64,000 nucleotides of DNA, from NCBI GenBank assembly GCA_022767285.1, contig JALENY010000001.1:124001-188000 (forward strand), read 5' to 3'. Below the pieces are notes generated by a model that did not search any database, had not been told where the DNA came from, and saw nothing but the letters and a program-made list of their open reading frames with translations. This document shows, in pieces, positions 7,997 through 17,412 of the stretch. Position numbers and translations under genes: made by a program. Each line of letters opens with the position of its first letter. Positions within the stretch are counted from its first letter, which is position 1. This DNA is from Lachnospiraceae bacterium (lineage in GTDB: Bacteria > Bacillota > Clostridia > Lachnospirales > Lachnospiraceae).

Positions 7997-9634
7997 CTAT
8001 TCTTTCGGTTTCTCACCGAGGGTTATGGTCAGTGTTCTCTCCACATATTCCCCGTTATCCGCACGACATACCGTTACATCAACAGTCTCACCGGCTGCAT
8101 AGTACTGAAGGGCATCAACCAGATCCGTATAAGAGCTGATATTTTTCGTGTCAAGCTTCACAATAATATCGCCTTTCTGAATACCGGCCTTCTCTGCCGG
8201 GCCACCTTCCTGTACGGAATCAATAAAAGCACCCGCCGGAACGCCGTAAACCTGAGAGAATTCCTCTGACAGTTCTCTGCACACAACGCCCATATAAGAA
8301 GCATTGGCCTCATCCACTTTATATCGTGTTTCCTGAGACATCAGTTCCGACAGGATTGGGGTTGCCGTAGAGACCGGAATCGCATATCCCATACCTTCAA
8401 CACCCTCGCTGGAGTATTTTGCCTCATTGATACCGATCAGTTCACCTCTCATATTCAAGAGCGCACCGCCGCTGTTGCCCGGGTTGATAGCTGCATCGGT
8501 CTGGATCAGTGTATGTGTGATGTTGTCAATTGTAACTTCACGGTCAAGGGCACTTACATATCCGGAAGATACGGACTGACCAAAACCGAGTGCATTTCCG
8601 ATAGCAACTACCTGCTCTCCAACTTTCAGTCCATCGGAATCTCCGATCTGAATGACTTTGATCTGCTGAAGGGTTTCCTCTTTAATATCCGAGATTTTTA
8701 CTGCAACGACAGCCAGGTCGTTTTGTACATCATTTCCTTTTACGATTGCTTCCACCAGCTCTCCGTCCACAAAGGCTACGGTGAGAGAATCGGCACCGGA
8801 AATCACATGATTGTTGGTTGCAATCAAAAGTTCCGTATCATTCTGATCAATAATGATTCCGGAACCACTGCTCTCACTTTCATATGCCTGAGAACCGTAA
8901 CCAAAGTAATTCGGAATCTCCTGAATACTCTTGTTGGTGATCGCTACCATAGCCGGAGTACAGCTTTCTGACACCTGGGCTACGGTAAGATTTCCCTCTG
9001 TTTTTGAGACAGTCTGTGCCGCACTGCTCTCCGTTGTCGTATCCTGCGGAACACTGACCTTCGGGATTTCCACATTGCTTTCCGGCTGTTTGTTCAATCC
9101 CAACGCACTGCTTCCCACCGATGCCACACCAAGGAATACGCCTCCTGCCACAAGGCCAAAGGTTGCAGCCAATGCGATACACAGACCGAACTTTCTTCCG
9201 ACTCCGGATTTTTTCTTTTCTTTTTTCGTTTTTCCGGAACTCTTTTTCCCATTATTTGCGTAAATAGTGTCATCCACCGGTGCCGGATCAATGGGAGTGG
9301 AGAATTCATAAGCATTGTAATTGCTGTCGTGAGTCTCTCTGCTTTGGTAACTGGACTGTTCCAGATCGCAGCCGCGATAATGATACGAGCCTCCTTCCTG
9401 TGCATTTGCCTGGCCATAGTTATCGCTTCCATTTGGAACATCACTTTTTTCTCCGGCAATGCCGTTTTCCGTGTTCGGCATTTGATAATGATTCACGGAA
9501 TTGCTGTAGTCCGAATCCGGATTCATATGATTATCATTAGCCTGATAATCACCTTCCTGATAATTGTTTTCCTGTTTATAATATCCCTGGTCGTTACATC
9601 CCAGATTGTCATTTTTCTGATAGTTGTCGCTCAT
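7997..9634 (-). CDS. HtrA/DegP-like membrane-anchored serine protease with PDZ domain
   Basis: Envelope quality-control protease, 545 residues. The first 145 residues are a cytoplasmic, low-complexity Asn/Gln/Tyr/Asp-rich region, followed by a Lys-rich stretch and one membrane helix (about 149-175), so the protease lies outside the cell. The trypsin-like domain has His276 (NNHVISG), Asp306 (NDLAVV) and Ser388 (NPGNSGGAL). A single PDZ domain occupies about 440-535. The start ATG at 9634 has AAAGGAGA upstream. The N-terminal extension is much longer than in E. coli DegP and resembles HtrA proteins of clostridia. The gene ends in a strong terminator. An 86-base gap separates it from the upstream GT2 gene, in which I see no convincing promoter. 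Confidence 0.93.
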   Translation of the reverse strand: MSDNYQKNDNLGCNDQGYYKQENNYQEGDYQANDNHMNPDSDYSNSVNHYQMPNTENGIAGEKSDVPNGSDNYGQANAQEGGSYHYRGCDLEQSSYQSRETHDSNYNAYEFSTPIDPAPVDDTIYANNGKKSSGKTKKEKKKSGVGRKFGLCIALAATFGLVAGGVFLGVASVGSSALGLNKQPESNVEIPKVSVPQDTTTESSAAQTVSKTEGNLTVAQVSESCTPAMVAITNKSIQEIPNYFGYGSQAYESESSGSGIIIDQNDTELLIATNNHVISGADSLTVAFVDGELVEAIVKGNDVQNDLAVVAVKISDIKEETLQQIKVIQIGDSDGLKVGEQVVAIGNALGFGQSVSSGYVSALDREVTIDNITHTLIQTDAAINPGNSGGALLNMRGELIGINEAKYSSEGVEGMGYAIPVSTATPILSELMSQETRYKVDEANASYMGVVCRELSEEFSQVYGVPAGAFIDSVQEGGPAEKAGIQKGDIIVKLDTKNISSYTDLVDALQYYAAGETVDVTVCRADNGEYVERTLTITLGEKPKE

Positions 9635-9720
9635 AAAAATTATCTCCTTTCTTTTTTACTGATATCAGTCTAAGAAATAAATGTGTTTAAATTGTGATAA
9701 AAGAATAAAGAAAAGGTGAA

Positions 9721-10656
9721 TTACTCATCTTCCGATACGACCGCATTCCAATACTTCTTATTCATACTGCAGGCCTTTACCAGGAAACGCGGCATTTTGC
9801 GGTATAATTTTCCCATGCGATACCCAAGAAACTTAAAACCGCTGGAAATCACAAGTCCCGGGATCAGATCCTTCCGATTGATACTTTTTAAATACGAGGC
9901 AGTCTGCTTTACCAGACGGATTCCCTCGCTTTCTGACCGGATTCCCGCAAATACTTCCGGATGCTGCACCTGAGATACCGCCAGGTCAAAGTTTCGCTGA
10001 AACTGCTGCTTGTTGCTGTAATTATGGGAATGGATGACCCTGGCATCCGCTGCATAGGCGATCCGGAATCCGCTTTTTACCAAATGCCCCGCATAGATCA
10101 TATCTTCATTAAAAATGGCCCGTTTGGGAAATCCCCCCAGATCTTTATAAGTGCGATGGTCATAGGCAGCACAGACATTGGAGCAGAAGAAGGTCTTAAT
10201 TCCAAGTTTCGGCACATCTTCCAGACCTTTTATCCTGCTTTTCTCCGGATAGTTAAACGTTCTTGTATAGCCTTCAACAATCCGGCAGTCATGATCGGGA
10301 AGCTGTCTGGCATAAGCGGCCTTTACCTGTGGATTTCGGAAGGGCCTCAGCAGATTTCGTATAAGGAAACGATCCGCCGGAACTGCATCCTGGGTCATGT
10401 AGACCAGAATGTCTGCATTTGAAAAACTTTCACCCATCCTTCTGGTTCTGCCGTGATCAAACTGCTCTTGCCGTATATGAAAGACCTCCACGCGATCCAT
10501 ATCTTTCACAATTTTCGGGTTCCACAATTTTTCTTCTGTATTTATGATCAGAATATGGCTTACCGGGTATGTTTGATTCTGAAGCATGGAAACCAGTTCC
10601 GTCAGTTTCTGATCCGGCCTGTAACTGGGAATTATTACATCTACCGTATATCGCAT
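9721..10656 (-). CDS. GT2 glycosyltransferase, rhamnosyltransferase-like
   Basis: Cytoplasmic family 2 glycosyltransferase, 311 residues, resembling rhamnosyltransferases of O-antigen and wall-glycan loci. The GT-A fold starts directly (YTVDVIIPSYRPD), with an acidic motif MTQDA near residue 86 in place of DxD and a conserved FNEDM (near 170) that usually contacts the acceptor. The C-terminus is basic and amphipathic, compatible with membrane contact. I chose ATG at 10656 because AAAGGA lies eight bases upstream and the fold starts there; the frame is open for 35 further codons without similarity or a ribosome site. It lies just past the terminator that ends the LCP gene, so it may rely on read-through or on an unseen promoter. 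Confidence 0.85.
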   Translation of the reverse strand: MRYTVDVIIPSYRPDQKLTELVSMLQNQTYPVSHILIINTEEKLWNPKIVKDMDRVEVFHIRQEQFDHGRTRRMGESFSNADILVYMTQDAVPADRFLIRNLLRPFRNPQVKAAYARQLPDHDCRIVEGYTRTFNYPEKSRIKGLEDVPKLGIKTFFCSNVCAAYDHRTYKDLGGFPKRAIFNEDMIYAGHLVKSGFRIAYAADARVIHSHNYSNKQQFQRNFDLAVSQVQHPEVFAGIRSESEGIRLVKQTASYLKSINRKDLIPGLVISSGFKFLGYRMGKLYRKMPRFLVKACSMNKKYWNAVVSEDE

Positions 10657-10720
10657 AATCAAATCCTTTCCTGTAACTTCTGCATACTGCAATGTGATCG
10701 CAGGGACTGTTTTGGTATAA

Positions 10721-10766
10721 CAAAAACACCATCTCATACTGTTGTCAGAATGAGATGGCACTTTTT
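10721..10766 (-). terminator. Terminator after the LCP gene (bidirectional form)
   Basis: A perfect 9-base inverted repeat (10729-10737 and 10750-10758) with a 12-base loop, flanked by runs of A and T on both sides, so it can act in either direction. On the minus strand it follows the LCP stop codon at once. Confidence 0.8.
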
Positions 10767-10770
10767 ATCA

Positions 10771-11919
10771 TTACATGCTGTCGGCTTCCGAAACACCACT
10801 TGGAACAACTTCCTGCGCTACTTTTAAAGCCCTCTCAATATACTCATCACCGTATCCGGAATTCTCCACAATACGGTCGCTGTACATTTTCAGTGCACTT
10901 GTAACGACATAATTTTCCTCGCCAAACAAACGTTTATGAAGTTCTGAAACATTGTATTCCAGCGTAATGGGAACTACACAATCCAATCCTTCCACGTCAT
11001 CCATATAATGGCTGAAAGGGAATCCCATGGTGTCGCCAATCTCATAACTCAGTATGGAAGAACCGAGTTTTATGATCTCTGACTTGGAAAAACTGGTCTT
11101 GATCATGGGGAATACTTTATCCATAATTCTGCTTAACTGACCAAGACTGGCGCCTTTGGCTTTCTCAACGATCTTGCTGATCACAAGTCTCTGTCTCTGA
11201 GTTCGTTTGAAATCCCAGCCGGCCGTATAACGGATACGTGCATAGGAAGTTGCCTGCACACCGTTTAAGGTATAAACCCCCGGATTATCCGGATCAAGCG
11301 GCTCGAAGGATTTTCCGGTATAGTCGGATACACTGACACAATAATCGTTCATAAATACGATCTCATCGTGTGTCAAATCGATATCGATTCCGCCCAGTTC
11401 ATCGACCACCTCTACCAGCGCATCGAAGTCAATGGCAACATAGTCGGCAATATTCAGATCCAGGTTTTTGTTCATCATACTCAGCATACCTTCCGGTCCA
11501 AAATATGCGTATGCTGCATTCGCCTTGTTGTACATACCGTTACCCTCGTCATCCTGTCCGATACGAAGATATGTATCACGATACAGAGACACCAGATTAA
11601 CTTTTTTGGTATCATTGTCAATACAGGCGATGATCATGGTATCGCTGTTGTTATGCTCCAGGTCGCCGTCCGCCGGATTCATACCAACCAGTGCAATCAG
11701 CTGATATCCCTTTGCCACCTGAGTTTCCACAACCTCCTCATTTATTTCCACCTTGGAAAGATCGAAATTCGTATCCTGGGTCACATCCAGTTTTTTATTA
11801 ATCTGAGCATAAACAAACAGACCGGCTACCAGTACCACCAGGATCAGCAACTCAAAAATAAATAAAATCTTTGCCGCTCTTCTCTTTTTTCTTCTGCGTT
11901 TTTTCTGATTCTTTGCCAT
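10771..11919 (-). CDS. LCP (LytR-CpsA-Psr) family glycopolymer ligase
   Basis: Membrane-anchored phosphotransferase that attaches lipid-linked glycopolymers to peptidoglycan outside the cell. It has 382 residues: a very basic cytoplasmic leader (1-17), one membrane helix (about 18-40), then the extracellular LCP domain (about 75-300). The domain is recognised by the opening IALVGMNPAD, the ADGDLEHNNSDTMI segment that replaces the usual GxD/xSRTDTI, SLYRDTYL, KANAAYAYFG, and the Arg-rich RIRYTAGWDFKRTQRQR, whose arginines bind the pyrophosphate. It starts 23 bases after the sugar-phosphotransferase gene, so the two are co-transcribed. That pairing is what one expects for priming and final attachment of a wall polymer. 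Confidence 0.93.
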   Translation of the reverse strand: MAKNQKKRRRKKRRAAKILFIFELLILVVLVAGLFVYAQINKKLDVTQDTNFDLSKVEINEEVVETQVAKGYQLIALVGMNPADGDLEHNNSDTMIIACIDNDTKKVNLVSLYRDTYLRIGQDDEGNGMYNKANAAYAYFGPEGMLSMMNKNLDLNIADYVAIDFDALVEVVDELGGIDIDLTHDEIVFMNDYCVSVSDYTGKSFEPLDPDNPGVYTLNGVQATSYARIRYTAGWDFKRTQRQRLVISKIVEKAKGASLGQLSRIMDKVFPMIKTSFSKSEIIKLGSSILSYEIGDTMGFPFSHYMDDVEGLDCVVPITLEYNVSELHKRLFGEENYVVTSALKMYSDRIVENSGYGDEYIERALKVAQEVVPSGVSEADSM

Positions 11920-11942
11920 CGTAATCCCCTTAAGTCATTTCA

Positions 11943-13346
11943 TCAATATGCATTTTTATTTACGAATCCCCGGAACACCGTAAGGAAAAGGATCTTGATA
12001 TCCAGTCCGATGCTCCAGTTTTCAATATAGTATAAATCGTATTCGATTCTCTTTCGAATCGACGTATCACCTCGATAACCGTTTACCTGTGCCCAGCCGG
12101 TCAGCCCCGGCCGAACCTGGTGTTTTACCATATATCGGGGTATTTCTTCCTGAAATTTTTCAACAAAGAAAGGCCGTTCCGGTCTTGGACCCACAAGACT
12201 CATGTCACCTTTCAATATATTGAACAATTGTGGCAATTCATCTATACTTGTCTTTCGCATAAACTTTCCGAATTTTGTCACTCTCGGATCGTCTTTTACC
12301 GTCCATGCTTTCTTTTCCGCCTGTTCGCTCTGCACCACCATAGATCGAAATTTATACATCTGGAAAGGTCTGTTGTGGAGGCCCACCCGCTCCTGTCTGA
12401 AAATCAACGGTCCAGGCGAGGTCAGCTTGATCACGATCGCTGAAACCAGCATAACCGGAGAAAACAGGACAATACATACCAGAGATCCGGCAATATCCAT
12501 CAAGCGCTTCACTGCAGCAGGGAAGGTATTTGACAGAGGAACATACCGGATGTTGATGACCGGCAGTCCCAGAATATCTTCGGTATACGGTTTTGTAGGT
12601 ATGATATTGTTGTAATCCGGAATAAATTTTGTATGGACACCGGATTTCTCGCAGAGCGCCACAATCTCTTCCAGTCTGAAGTATTCATTCAGTCCCAGGG
12701 TAATCGCGATCTCATCCAGACGGTTCTCCGGAAGAATCACCATCAGATTATCGATCCGCCCCAGCACCTTGATTCCCTTATAGGTTGTCCCGGCAGGCAC
12801 CGTATCATCCAGGATACCGCGAATGTTGTAGCCCCACTGGGGATTCACAAGGATACGGTCAATGTATTCTTCCGCTGCTCTGCTGTATCCCACCAAAAGG
12901 ATATGTTTCTGATTCAGTCCGCGCTTTCTCATATCCTTTAATACGGTGCGAATCAGATTTCTTGCCAGGATATCCAGAGACAGATTCAGAATATAAAAGA
13001 ATGCCAACGCCCATCTGGACAGATTAATGTCTTTTACCACAAAGGAGAGAGACATGAAAATCAGCATGCCCAGCGTGTTAGCCTTGAACAGATTCCAGAT
13101 TTCCAGTCTCCGGCCCTGCATCCGTTTCGGTGTGTAGAGATTAAAAGCGGAATAGAGGATCAAGAATCCCGGCACCATAATAATCAGGGGCCTCATATAT
13201 TCCCCAAATGTATATGCCCAGATGACTTCCTCAAAAATGCCGCTCTTAAACTTCAGCCACCAGCCTGCTATATAAGAAATAATGATAATAATCGCATCAA
13301 TTATGACGTGGAGACGATTAAAATACTTTTGATTATCTTTAATCAA
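11943..13346 (-). CDS. Undecaprenyl-phosphate sugar phosphotransferase (WbaP/WcaJ type)
   Basis: Polyprenyl-phosphate hexose-1-phosphate transferase that starts glycan assembly on undecaprenyl phosphate at the inner face of the membrane. It has 467 residues. Four or five membrane helices (about 12-130) precede a nucleotide-binding-like domain (about 140-260) and the catalytic domain (about 275-467). The latter begins with a helix after KRLMDIAG and carries KFRSMV, DELPQLFNILKGDMS and VGPRPERP, all family hallmarks. The start is TTG at 13346 with AAAGGTGA about seven bases away. The promoter at 13391-13419 leads directly into it. The sugar transferred (glucose, galactose or an N-acetyl sugar) cannot be read from the sequence. 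Confidence 0.93.
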   Translation of the reverse strand: MIKDNQKYFNRLHVIIDAIIIIISYIAGWWLKFKSGIFEEVIWAYTFGEYMRPLIIMVPGFLILYSAFNLYTPKRMQGRRLEIWNLFKANTLGMLIFMSLSFVVKDINLSRWALAFFYILNLSLDILARNLIRTVLKDMRKRGLNQKHILLVGYSRAAEEYIDRILVNPQWGYNIRGILDDTVPAGTTYKGIKVLGRIDNLMVILPENRLDEIAITLGLNEYFRLEEIVALCEKSGVHTKFIPDYNNIIPTKPYTEDILGLPVINIRYVPLSNTFPAAVKRLMDIAGSLVCIVLFSPVMLVSAIVIKLTSPGPLIFRQERVGLHNRPFQMYKFRSMVVQSEQAEKKAWTVKDDPRVTKFGKFMRKTSIDELPQLFNILKGDMSLVGPRPERPFFVEKFQEEIPRYMVKHQVRPGLTGWAQVNGYRGDTSIRKRIEYDLYYIENWSIGLDIKILFLTVFRGFVNKNAY

Positions 13347-13390
13347 TTTTTCTCACCTTTCCACATTTTCGCATTGGTCTTAACATTACT

Positions 13391-13419
13391 ACTATACAAT
13401 ATCTTGTGCAGGCAAGCAA
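13391..13419 (-). promoter_or_regulatory. Promoter for the sugar phosphotransferase-LCP unit
   Basis: -35 TTGCTT (13414-13419), 17-base spacer, -10 TATAGT (13391-13396). The predicted start lies about 38 bases upstream of the TTG start codon. The 119-base gap behind it also ends the long rhamnan operon, where I see only a weak A/T hairpin and no convincing terminator. Confidence 0.65.
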
Positions 13420-13464
13420 GTTTTCTTTCAAAAAAATAAATATGAATTTTCTATAAATATCCAT

Positions 13465-14433
13465 TTATCTGCATAGACGCCGGATCATATTAATCCACAG
13501 TTCCAGCTGGATCCGGCCATAATTTTTCAGATGACCCGACCGGAAAGGAACCTTTTTCCCTTCATTTTTCCCTTTTCTGCAAAGAAGAAATCCTCTTCCG
13601 ATCCCAAGAATATATTCCTTCCCAAATCCTTTTGACAGGAAAAACAGGCTTTTAACCAGAAATCCGGCCAAAAAGAACGGTATATTGAGAAGGATCTGCA
13701 AAAGCGGCATATTTTTATAAATCAGATATATGCTGTTCCGGGAAGAATACCGTGTCTTAAACAGATTGTATACAGAGCCGCTGGAAGCACTGCCCACATG
13801 ATATACCACCGCAGATGGAGCATATCGGTTTCTGTAGCCATAGATCCTGGCCCGATAGCCGATATCCGCATCTTCCAGATAGGCAAAATGATTTTCATCA
13901 AAACAGCCGATCTCATCCAGAATCCGTTTGCGATAGATTGCCGCTCCTGCACAGGAAAAGAAGATATCCTCCTCCCGGTCATATTTTTCCGACGGAGCAC
14001 CTTTTCCACGGGCAAAAGCCCAGCCAAGTGCGCAGTAAAAATCCCCCGCATCGTCGATCCGATTCCGGTCATTGTACTGCAGCATTTTCGCGCTGCAGGA
14101 AAAAATCCGGTCATCTTTCTCAATGGAATCATACAGCTCTTCCACAAAGGTTTCGGTTGCCTGGGTATCGTTGTTCAAAAGAAGCACATAAGGGGAGGTG
14201 CTTCTTTTGATCCCCTCATTGACAGCACCGCAAAACCCTGTATTTTCTCCCATTTCCACCAGGATGACTTCCGGATATTTGTCCCGGACCAACTCCATGC
14301 TCCCATCGGCAGATCCGTTATCGATCAGCAGGATCTCCACATCTCTCATAGTCTGCTTTCTCAGGGAATCCAGGCAGGTCTCCACATATTTTATTCCGTT
14401 GTAATTCGGTATGACAATGGATACCTTTGACAT
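13465..14433 (-). CDS. GT2 glycosyltransferase, rhamnosyltransferase (WbbL/RfbF-like)
   Basis: Family 2 glycosyltransferase of 322 residues and the last gene of the long rhamnan operon. The GT-A domain starts at once (KVSIVIPNYNG), with the DxD equivalent LLNNDTQ near residue 85, a CGAVNEGI motif near 70, and the acceptor-site FAYLEDADIGYR near 185. A hydrophobic stretch around 240-265 suggests membrane association. ATG at 14433 has AGGAG eight bases upstream; the 13 extra codons to 14472 overlap the upstream gene's end and are unlikely. It follows the two-domain GT2 gene after 11 bases. Transfer of rhamnose to a growing chain is likely by family but not proved. Confidence 0.86.
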   Translation of the reverse strand: MSKVSIVIPNYNGIKYVETCLDSLRKQTMRDVEILLIDNGSADGSMELVRDKYPEVILVEMGENTGFCGAVNEGIKRSTSPYVLLLNNDTQATETFVEELYDSIEKDDRIFSCSAKMLQYNDRNRIDDAGDFYCALGWAFARGKGAPSEKYDREEDIFFSCAGAAIYRKRILDEIGCFDENHFAYLEDADIGYRARIYGYRNRYAPSAVVYHVGSASSGSVYNLFKTRYSSRNSIYLIYKNMPLLQILLNIPFFLAGFLVKSLFFLSKGFGKEYILGIGRGFLLCRKGKNEGKKVPFRSGHLKNYGRIQLELWINMIRRLCR

Positions 14434-14444
14434 AATCCGTTCTC

Positions 14445-16262
14445 CTATCTGGCCCGAAGGGAATAATTCCACTTGGACAGAGATAAATTCTTATTATAGT
14501 AGGGATCACCCTTTTTCAGCAGTTTCTCCCATCGGGTGCGCATAAACTCGATCTCACACTGAAATCTGCGCACTTTTTCCTCTGAGTCTTCCGTTCCGCG
14601 GCTCTTCGACTCATAGTGGTACAGTTCCACATAGGGATCATAGACCACCAGATACCCCGCCTCATTGGTTCGAAGACACAGATCCACATCGTTAAAAGCC
14701 ACCGACAGCTGTTCCTCAAAACCGCCGATTTTTTCAAACACTTCTCGTTTCATCATCATGCAGGCTGCCGTAACGGCGCTGTAATCCATCTGAAGAGATG
14801 CTTTATGGAGATAGCCGCTGCGCTCACCCGGCATATTCACAAACATGTGCCCGGCAATTCCGCCTATTCCGATGACTGTACCAGCATGTTGAATCGTTCC
14901 GTCCGGATACAGAAGTTTCACCCCGGTGATCCCCACTTCCGGACGCAGACAGTTGCCCACCAGCTCTTCCATCCAGTCATCGGTCCGCACTTCCACGTCG
15001 TTGTTTAAGAACAGCAGAAGCCGGCCATTGGCATGTTTGACTCCAAAATTATTGATGGCGGAGTAGTTAAACTCGCGTTCCCATGTGACCACGCGGATTC
15101 TTTCATCTAATTTCAGTTCCTCATAATAATCAAAAGTCTCTTTTGTGGTACTATTGTTCTCGATGATAATAATTTCATAGTTCTCATACTTTGTTTTTTC
15201 TCTTATGGAGCCAATACAAAGCTTCAGAGATTCCTTCTGATCTTTATTGGGGATCAAAATAGAAACCAACGGTTTTTCCGTCAGCGGATAGGTCACCCGG
15301 TAAAAGCCCAGATCTTTTTTCAAAGATACCTCACCGGCTTGTCCCCGTGCGCGCAGATGGGCCTCGATCGCCCGTTTTCCCGCCTCATAGGCATACATTT
15401 TGCTTACCGGATTGTCCGCTGTCGATGCCTGATGGGTTCTCCAGTGATAAAGGATCTCCGGCACATGGTACACTTTCTTCGCCGCGTCCGTGCAACGGAA
15501 AATGAAATCATAATCCTGAGCTCCGTCATACTCCGGCCGAAAACCGCCTACCTGTTCAATCAGAGCCCGTTTCACCACAAAGAAATGGCAGATATAATTG
15601 TTGGACCGCAGAAGATCCAGATTATAGTCCGGTTTCAAATGTGGCTGAAAATGCTCGGACAGATCCGCACGCACTTTATCCTCGTCCGTGTAAAGGGCCT
15701 CGATATCGTCATCTTTTTCCAGCGCTGCAGCCATCTCATACAGCGCATTGGGTGCCAACAGGTCATCGTGATCCAGAAGCCCCACAAAGTCACCGGCAGC
15801 CATAGCCAGCGCTTCATTGGAATTCTCTGCAATGCCAGCATTTCTCTCAAGATTTTTTACTATTATTCTGGGATCCTTTCGTACGTATTCATCCAGAACT
15901 GCCGCCATCTGCCCGTCATCCGGACTTGCATTGGCAATGCACAGTTCCCAGTTTTCATAGCTTTGGTTCTGTACCGATTCGATCATCTGACGAAGGAACA
16001 GCTCCGGAGTCCGAAAAGCCGGTACCACAATGCTGAAACAATAAGCTTTCTGAAACCGGTGTTTCTTCTGTTTCTCCAGCGTTTCTTCGGTGGGGCGGTA
16101 TTTTTCATACCACGGGCCATAGGGCACTTCCTCCGGTTCCATCCGTTCCCGAAGGCGGATCATGAACTCCTTCAGGCCGAAATGTTTCAGATATCGAATT
16201 CCCTTCTTGATATTATACGGTTTGATTTTTTTCAGATATTGAAGCCATTTACCGGAACTCAT
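14445..16262 (-). CDS. Two-domain GT2 glycosyltransferase
   Basis: A 605-residue protein with two family 2 catalytic domains in tandem (about 95-310 and 335-590) after a basic N-terminal region of about 90 residues. Domain 1 has LLDHDD, and domain 2 has LFLNNDVEV and VAFNDVDLC. Such fusions can add two sugars in sequence. Its C-terminal half is closely similar to that of the 814-residue protein at 25117-27561 (shared blocks include NYSAINNFG, IQHAG, GIAGH, DYSAVTAACMM and ELYHYESKSRG), so they are paralogues in one operon. ATG at 16262 has AGGAG seven bases away; the ribosome site overlaps the aminotransferase stop. Rhamnan or hetero-rhamnan backbone synthesis is the likely role. Confidence 0.88.
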   Translation of the reverse strand: MSSGKWLQYLKKIKPYNIKKGIRYLKHFGLKEFMIRLRERMEPEEVPYGPWYEKYRPTEETLEKQKKHRFQKAYCFSIVVPAFRTPELFLRQMIESVQNQSYENWELCIANASPDDGQMAAVLDEYVRKDPRIIVKNLERNAGIAENSNEALAMAAGDFVGLLDHDDLLAPNALYEMAAALEKDDDIEALYTDEDKVRADLSEHFQPHLKPDYNLDLLRSNNYICHFFVVKRALIEQVGGFRPEYDGAQDYDFIFRCTDAAKKVYHVPEILYHWRTHQASTADNPVSKMYAYEAGKRAIEAHLRARGQAGEVSLKKDLGFYRVTYPLTEKPLVSILIPNKDQKESLKLCIGSIREKTKYENYEIIIIENNSTTKETFDYYEELKLDERIRVVTWEREFNYSAINNFGVKHANGRLLLFLNNDVEVRTDDWMEELVGNCLRPEVGITGVKLLYPDGTIQHAGTVIGIGGIAGHMFVNMPGERSGYLHKASLQMDYSAVTAACMMMKREVFEKIGGFEEQLSVAFNDVDLCLRTNEAGYLVVYDPYVELYHYESKSRGTEDSEEKVRRFQCEIEFMRTRWEKLLKKGDPYYNKNLSLSKWNYSLRAR

Positions 16263-16272
16263 TCATTTTCTC

Positions 16273-17409
16273 CTAATACTCTGTAAACGATTTTAATGCC
16301 TGCACGACTTCCTGTGCCTCTTCCATTTTCAGGCTGTAGTACATGGGCAGCCGCATGAGCCGTTCACTTTCTTTCGTTGTGTAGATATCCTCTCCGTGGA
16401 AACGGCCAAATTTCAATCCTGCTTTCGCGGAATGAAGGGGTATGTAATGGAATACACTCAAGATTCCCCTCTCTTTCAGGTAATCGATCAGTTTTGTCCT
16501 GGTTTCCAGATCCCGGACTTTTATGTAATACATATGGGCATTGTGTGTGGCATACTCCGGCACAAACGGACGCCGGATGGCTCCTTTTTCTTCCAGCTCC
16601 GCCAATTCTTCATGGTAATAATTCCAGACAGCCAGCCGTTTTTCATTAATTCTTTCCGCCTCTTCCAGCTGCGCCCACAGATATGCCGCATTGATGTCAC
16701 TGGGCAGGTAGGAAGATCCATAATTGACCCAGCTGTATTTATCAATCTGACCCCGGAAAAACTTACTTCTGTTCGTACCTTTTTCCCGCAGGATTTCCGC
16801 CGGTTCCAGATAAGAATCATCCTGGAACAGAATCGCACCGCCTTCTCCCATGGAATAGTTTTTTGTCTCGTGGAAACTGTAGCATCCGAAATCACCGATG
16901 GTGCCAAGGGCCCGGCCTTTATAATAGGCATTTACCCCCTGTGCGGCATCCTCAATCACTTTCAGACCATGTTTTCGCGCAATGGCCATAATCTCATCCA
17001 TGGCACAGGACACACCGGCATAATGGACCGGAACGATTGCCTTTGTCTTTTCCGTAATAGCAGCTTCGATTTGTGTCTCGTCAATATTCATCGTATCCGG
17101 TCGGATATCCACAAAAACACAGGTGGCACCCCGAAGGACAAACGCATCTGCCGTGGACACAAAGGTGTAGGACGGCATGATTACTTCATCACCCGGCTGG
17201 ATATCAGACAGATAAGAAGCCATCTCAAGTGCATGGGTACAGGACGTGGTCAAAAGGAGTTCTTTCGAGTGAAAGTGTTCTTTCATCCACGCTGAACATT
17301 TTTTCGTGAAAGGACCGTCCCCGCAGATCATACGGTTCTGCTCCACAGCTTCTTTGATATATTCCGTTTCTTTTCCCACAAAAGGCGGGCGGTTAAAATC
17401 AATTCTCAC
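16273..17409 (-). CDS. DegT/DnrJ/EryC1-family sugar aminotransferase (dTDP-4-keto-6-deoxyhexose type)
   Basis: PLP-dependent aminotransferase of 378 residues that converts a nucleotide-linked 4-keto-6-deoxyhexose into the 4-amino sugar, closest by eye to RffA/WecE. The opening FNRPPFVGKE matches that subgroup, PLP-site Asp and Gln lie in IEDAAQGVNA, and the Schiff-base Lys is in SFHETKNYSMGEGGAI. The start is GTG at 17409, with GGAG nine bases upstream and overlapping the end of the previous gene. The rfb genes in the same operon supply the dTDP-4-keto-6-deoxyglucose substrate. The amine it makes is an obvious acceptor for the two ATP-grasp ligases encoded just upstream; that link is inference. 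Confidence 0.88.
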   Translation of the reverse strand: MRIDFNRPPFVGKETEYIKEAVEQNRMICGDGPFTKKCSAWMKEHFHSKELLLTTSCTHALEMASYLSDIQPGDEVIMPSYTFVSTADAFVLRGATCVFVDIRPDTMNIDETQIEAAITEKTKAIVPVHYAGVSCAMDEIMAIARKHGLKVIEDAAQGVNAYYKGRALGTIGDFGCYSFHETKNYSMGEGGAILFQDDSYLEPAEILREKGTNRSKFFRGQIDKYSWVNYGSSYLPSDINAAYLWAQLEEAERINEKRLAVWNYYHEELAELEEKGAIRRPFVPEYATHNAHMYYIKVRDLETRTKLIDYLKERGILSVFHYIPLHSAKAGLKFGRFHGEDIYTTKESERLMRLPMYYSLKMEEAQEVVQALKSFTEY

Positions 17410-17412
17410 TTT

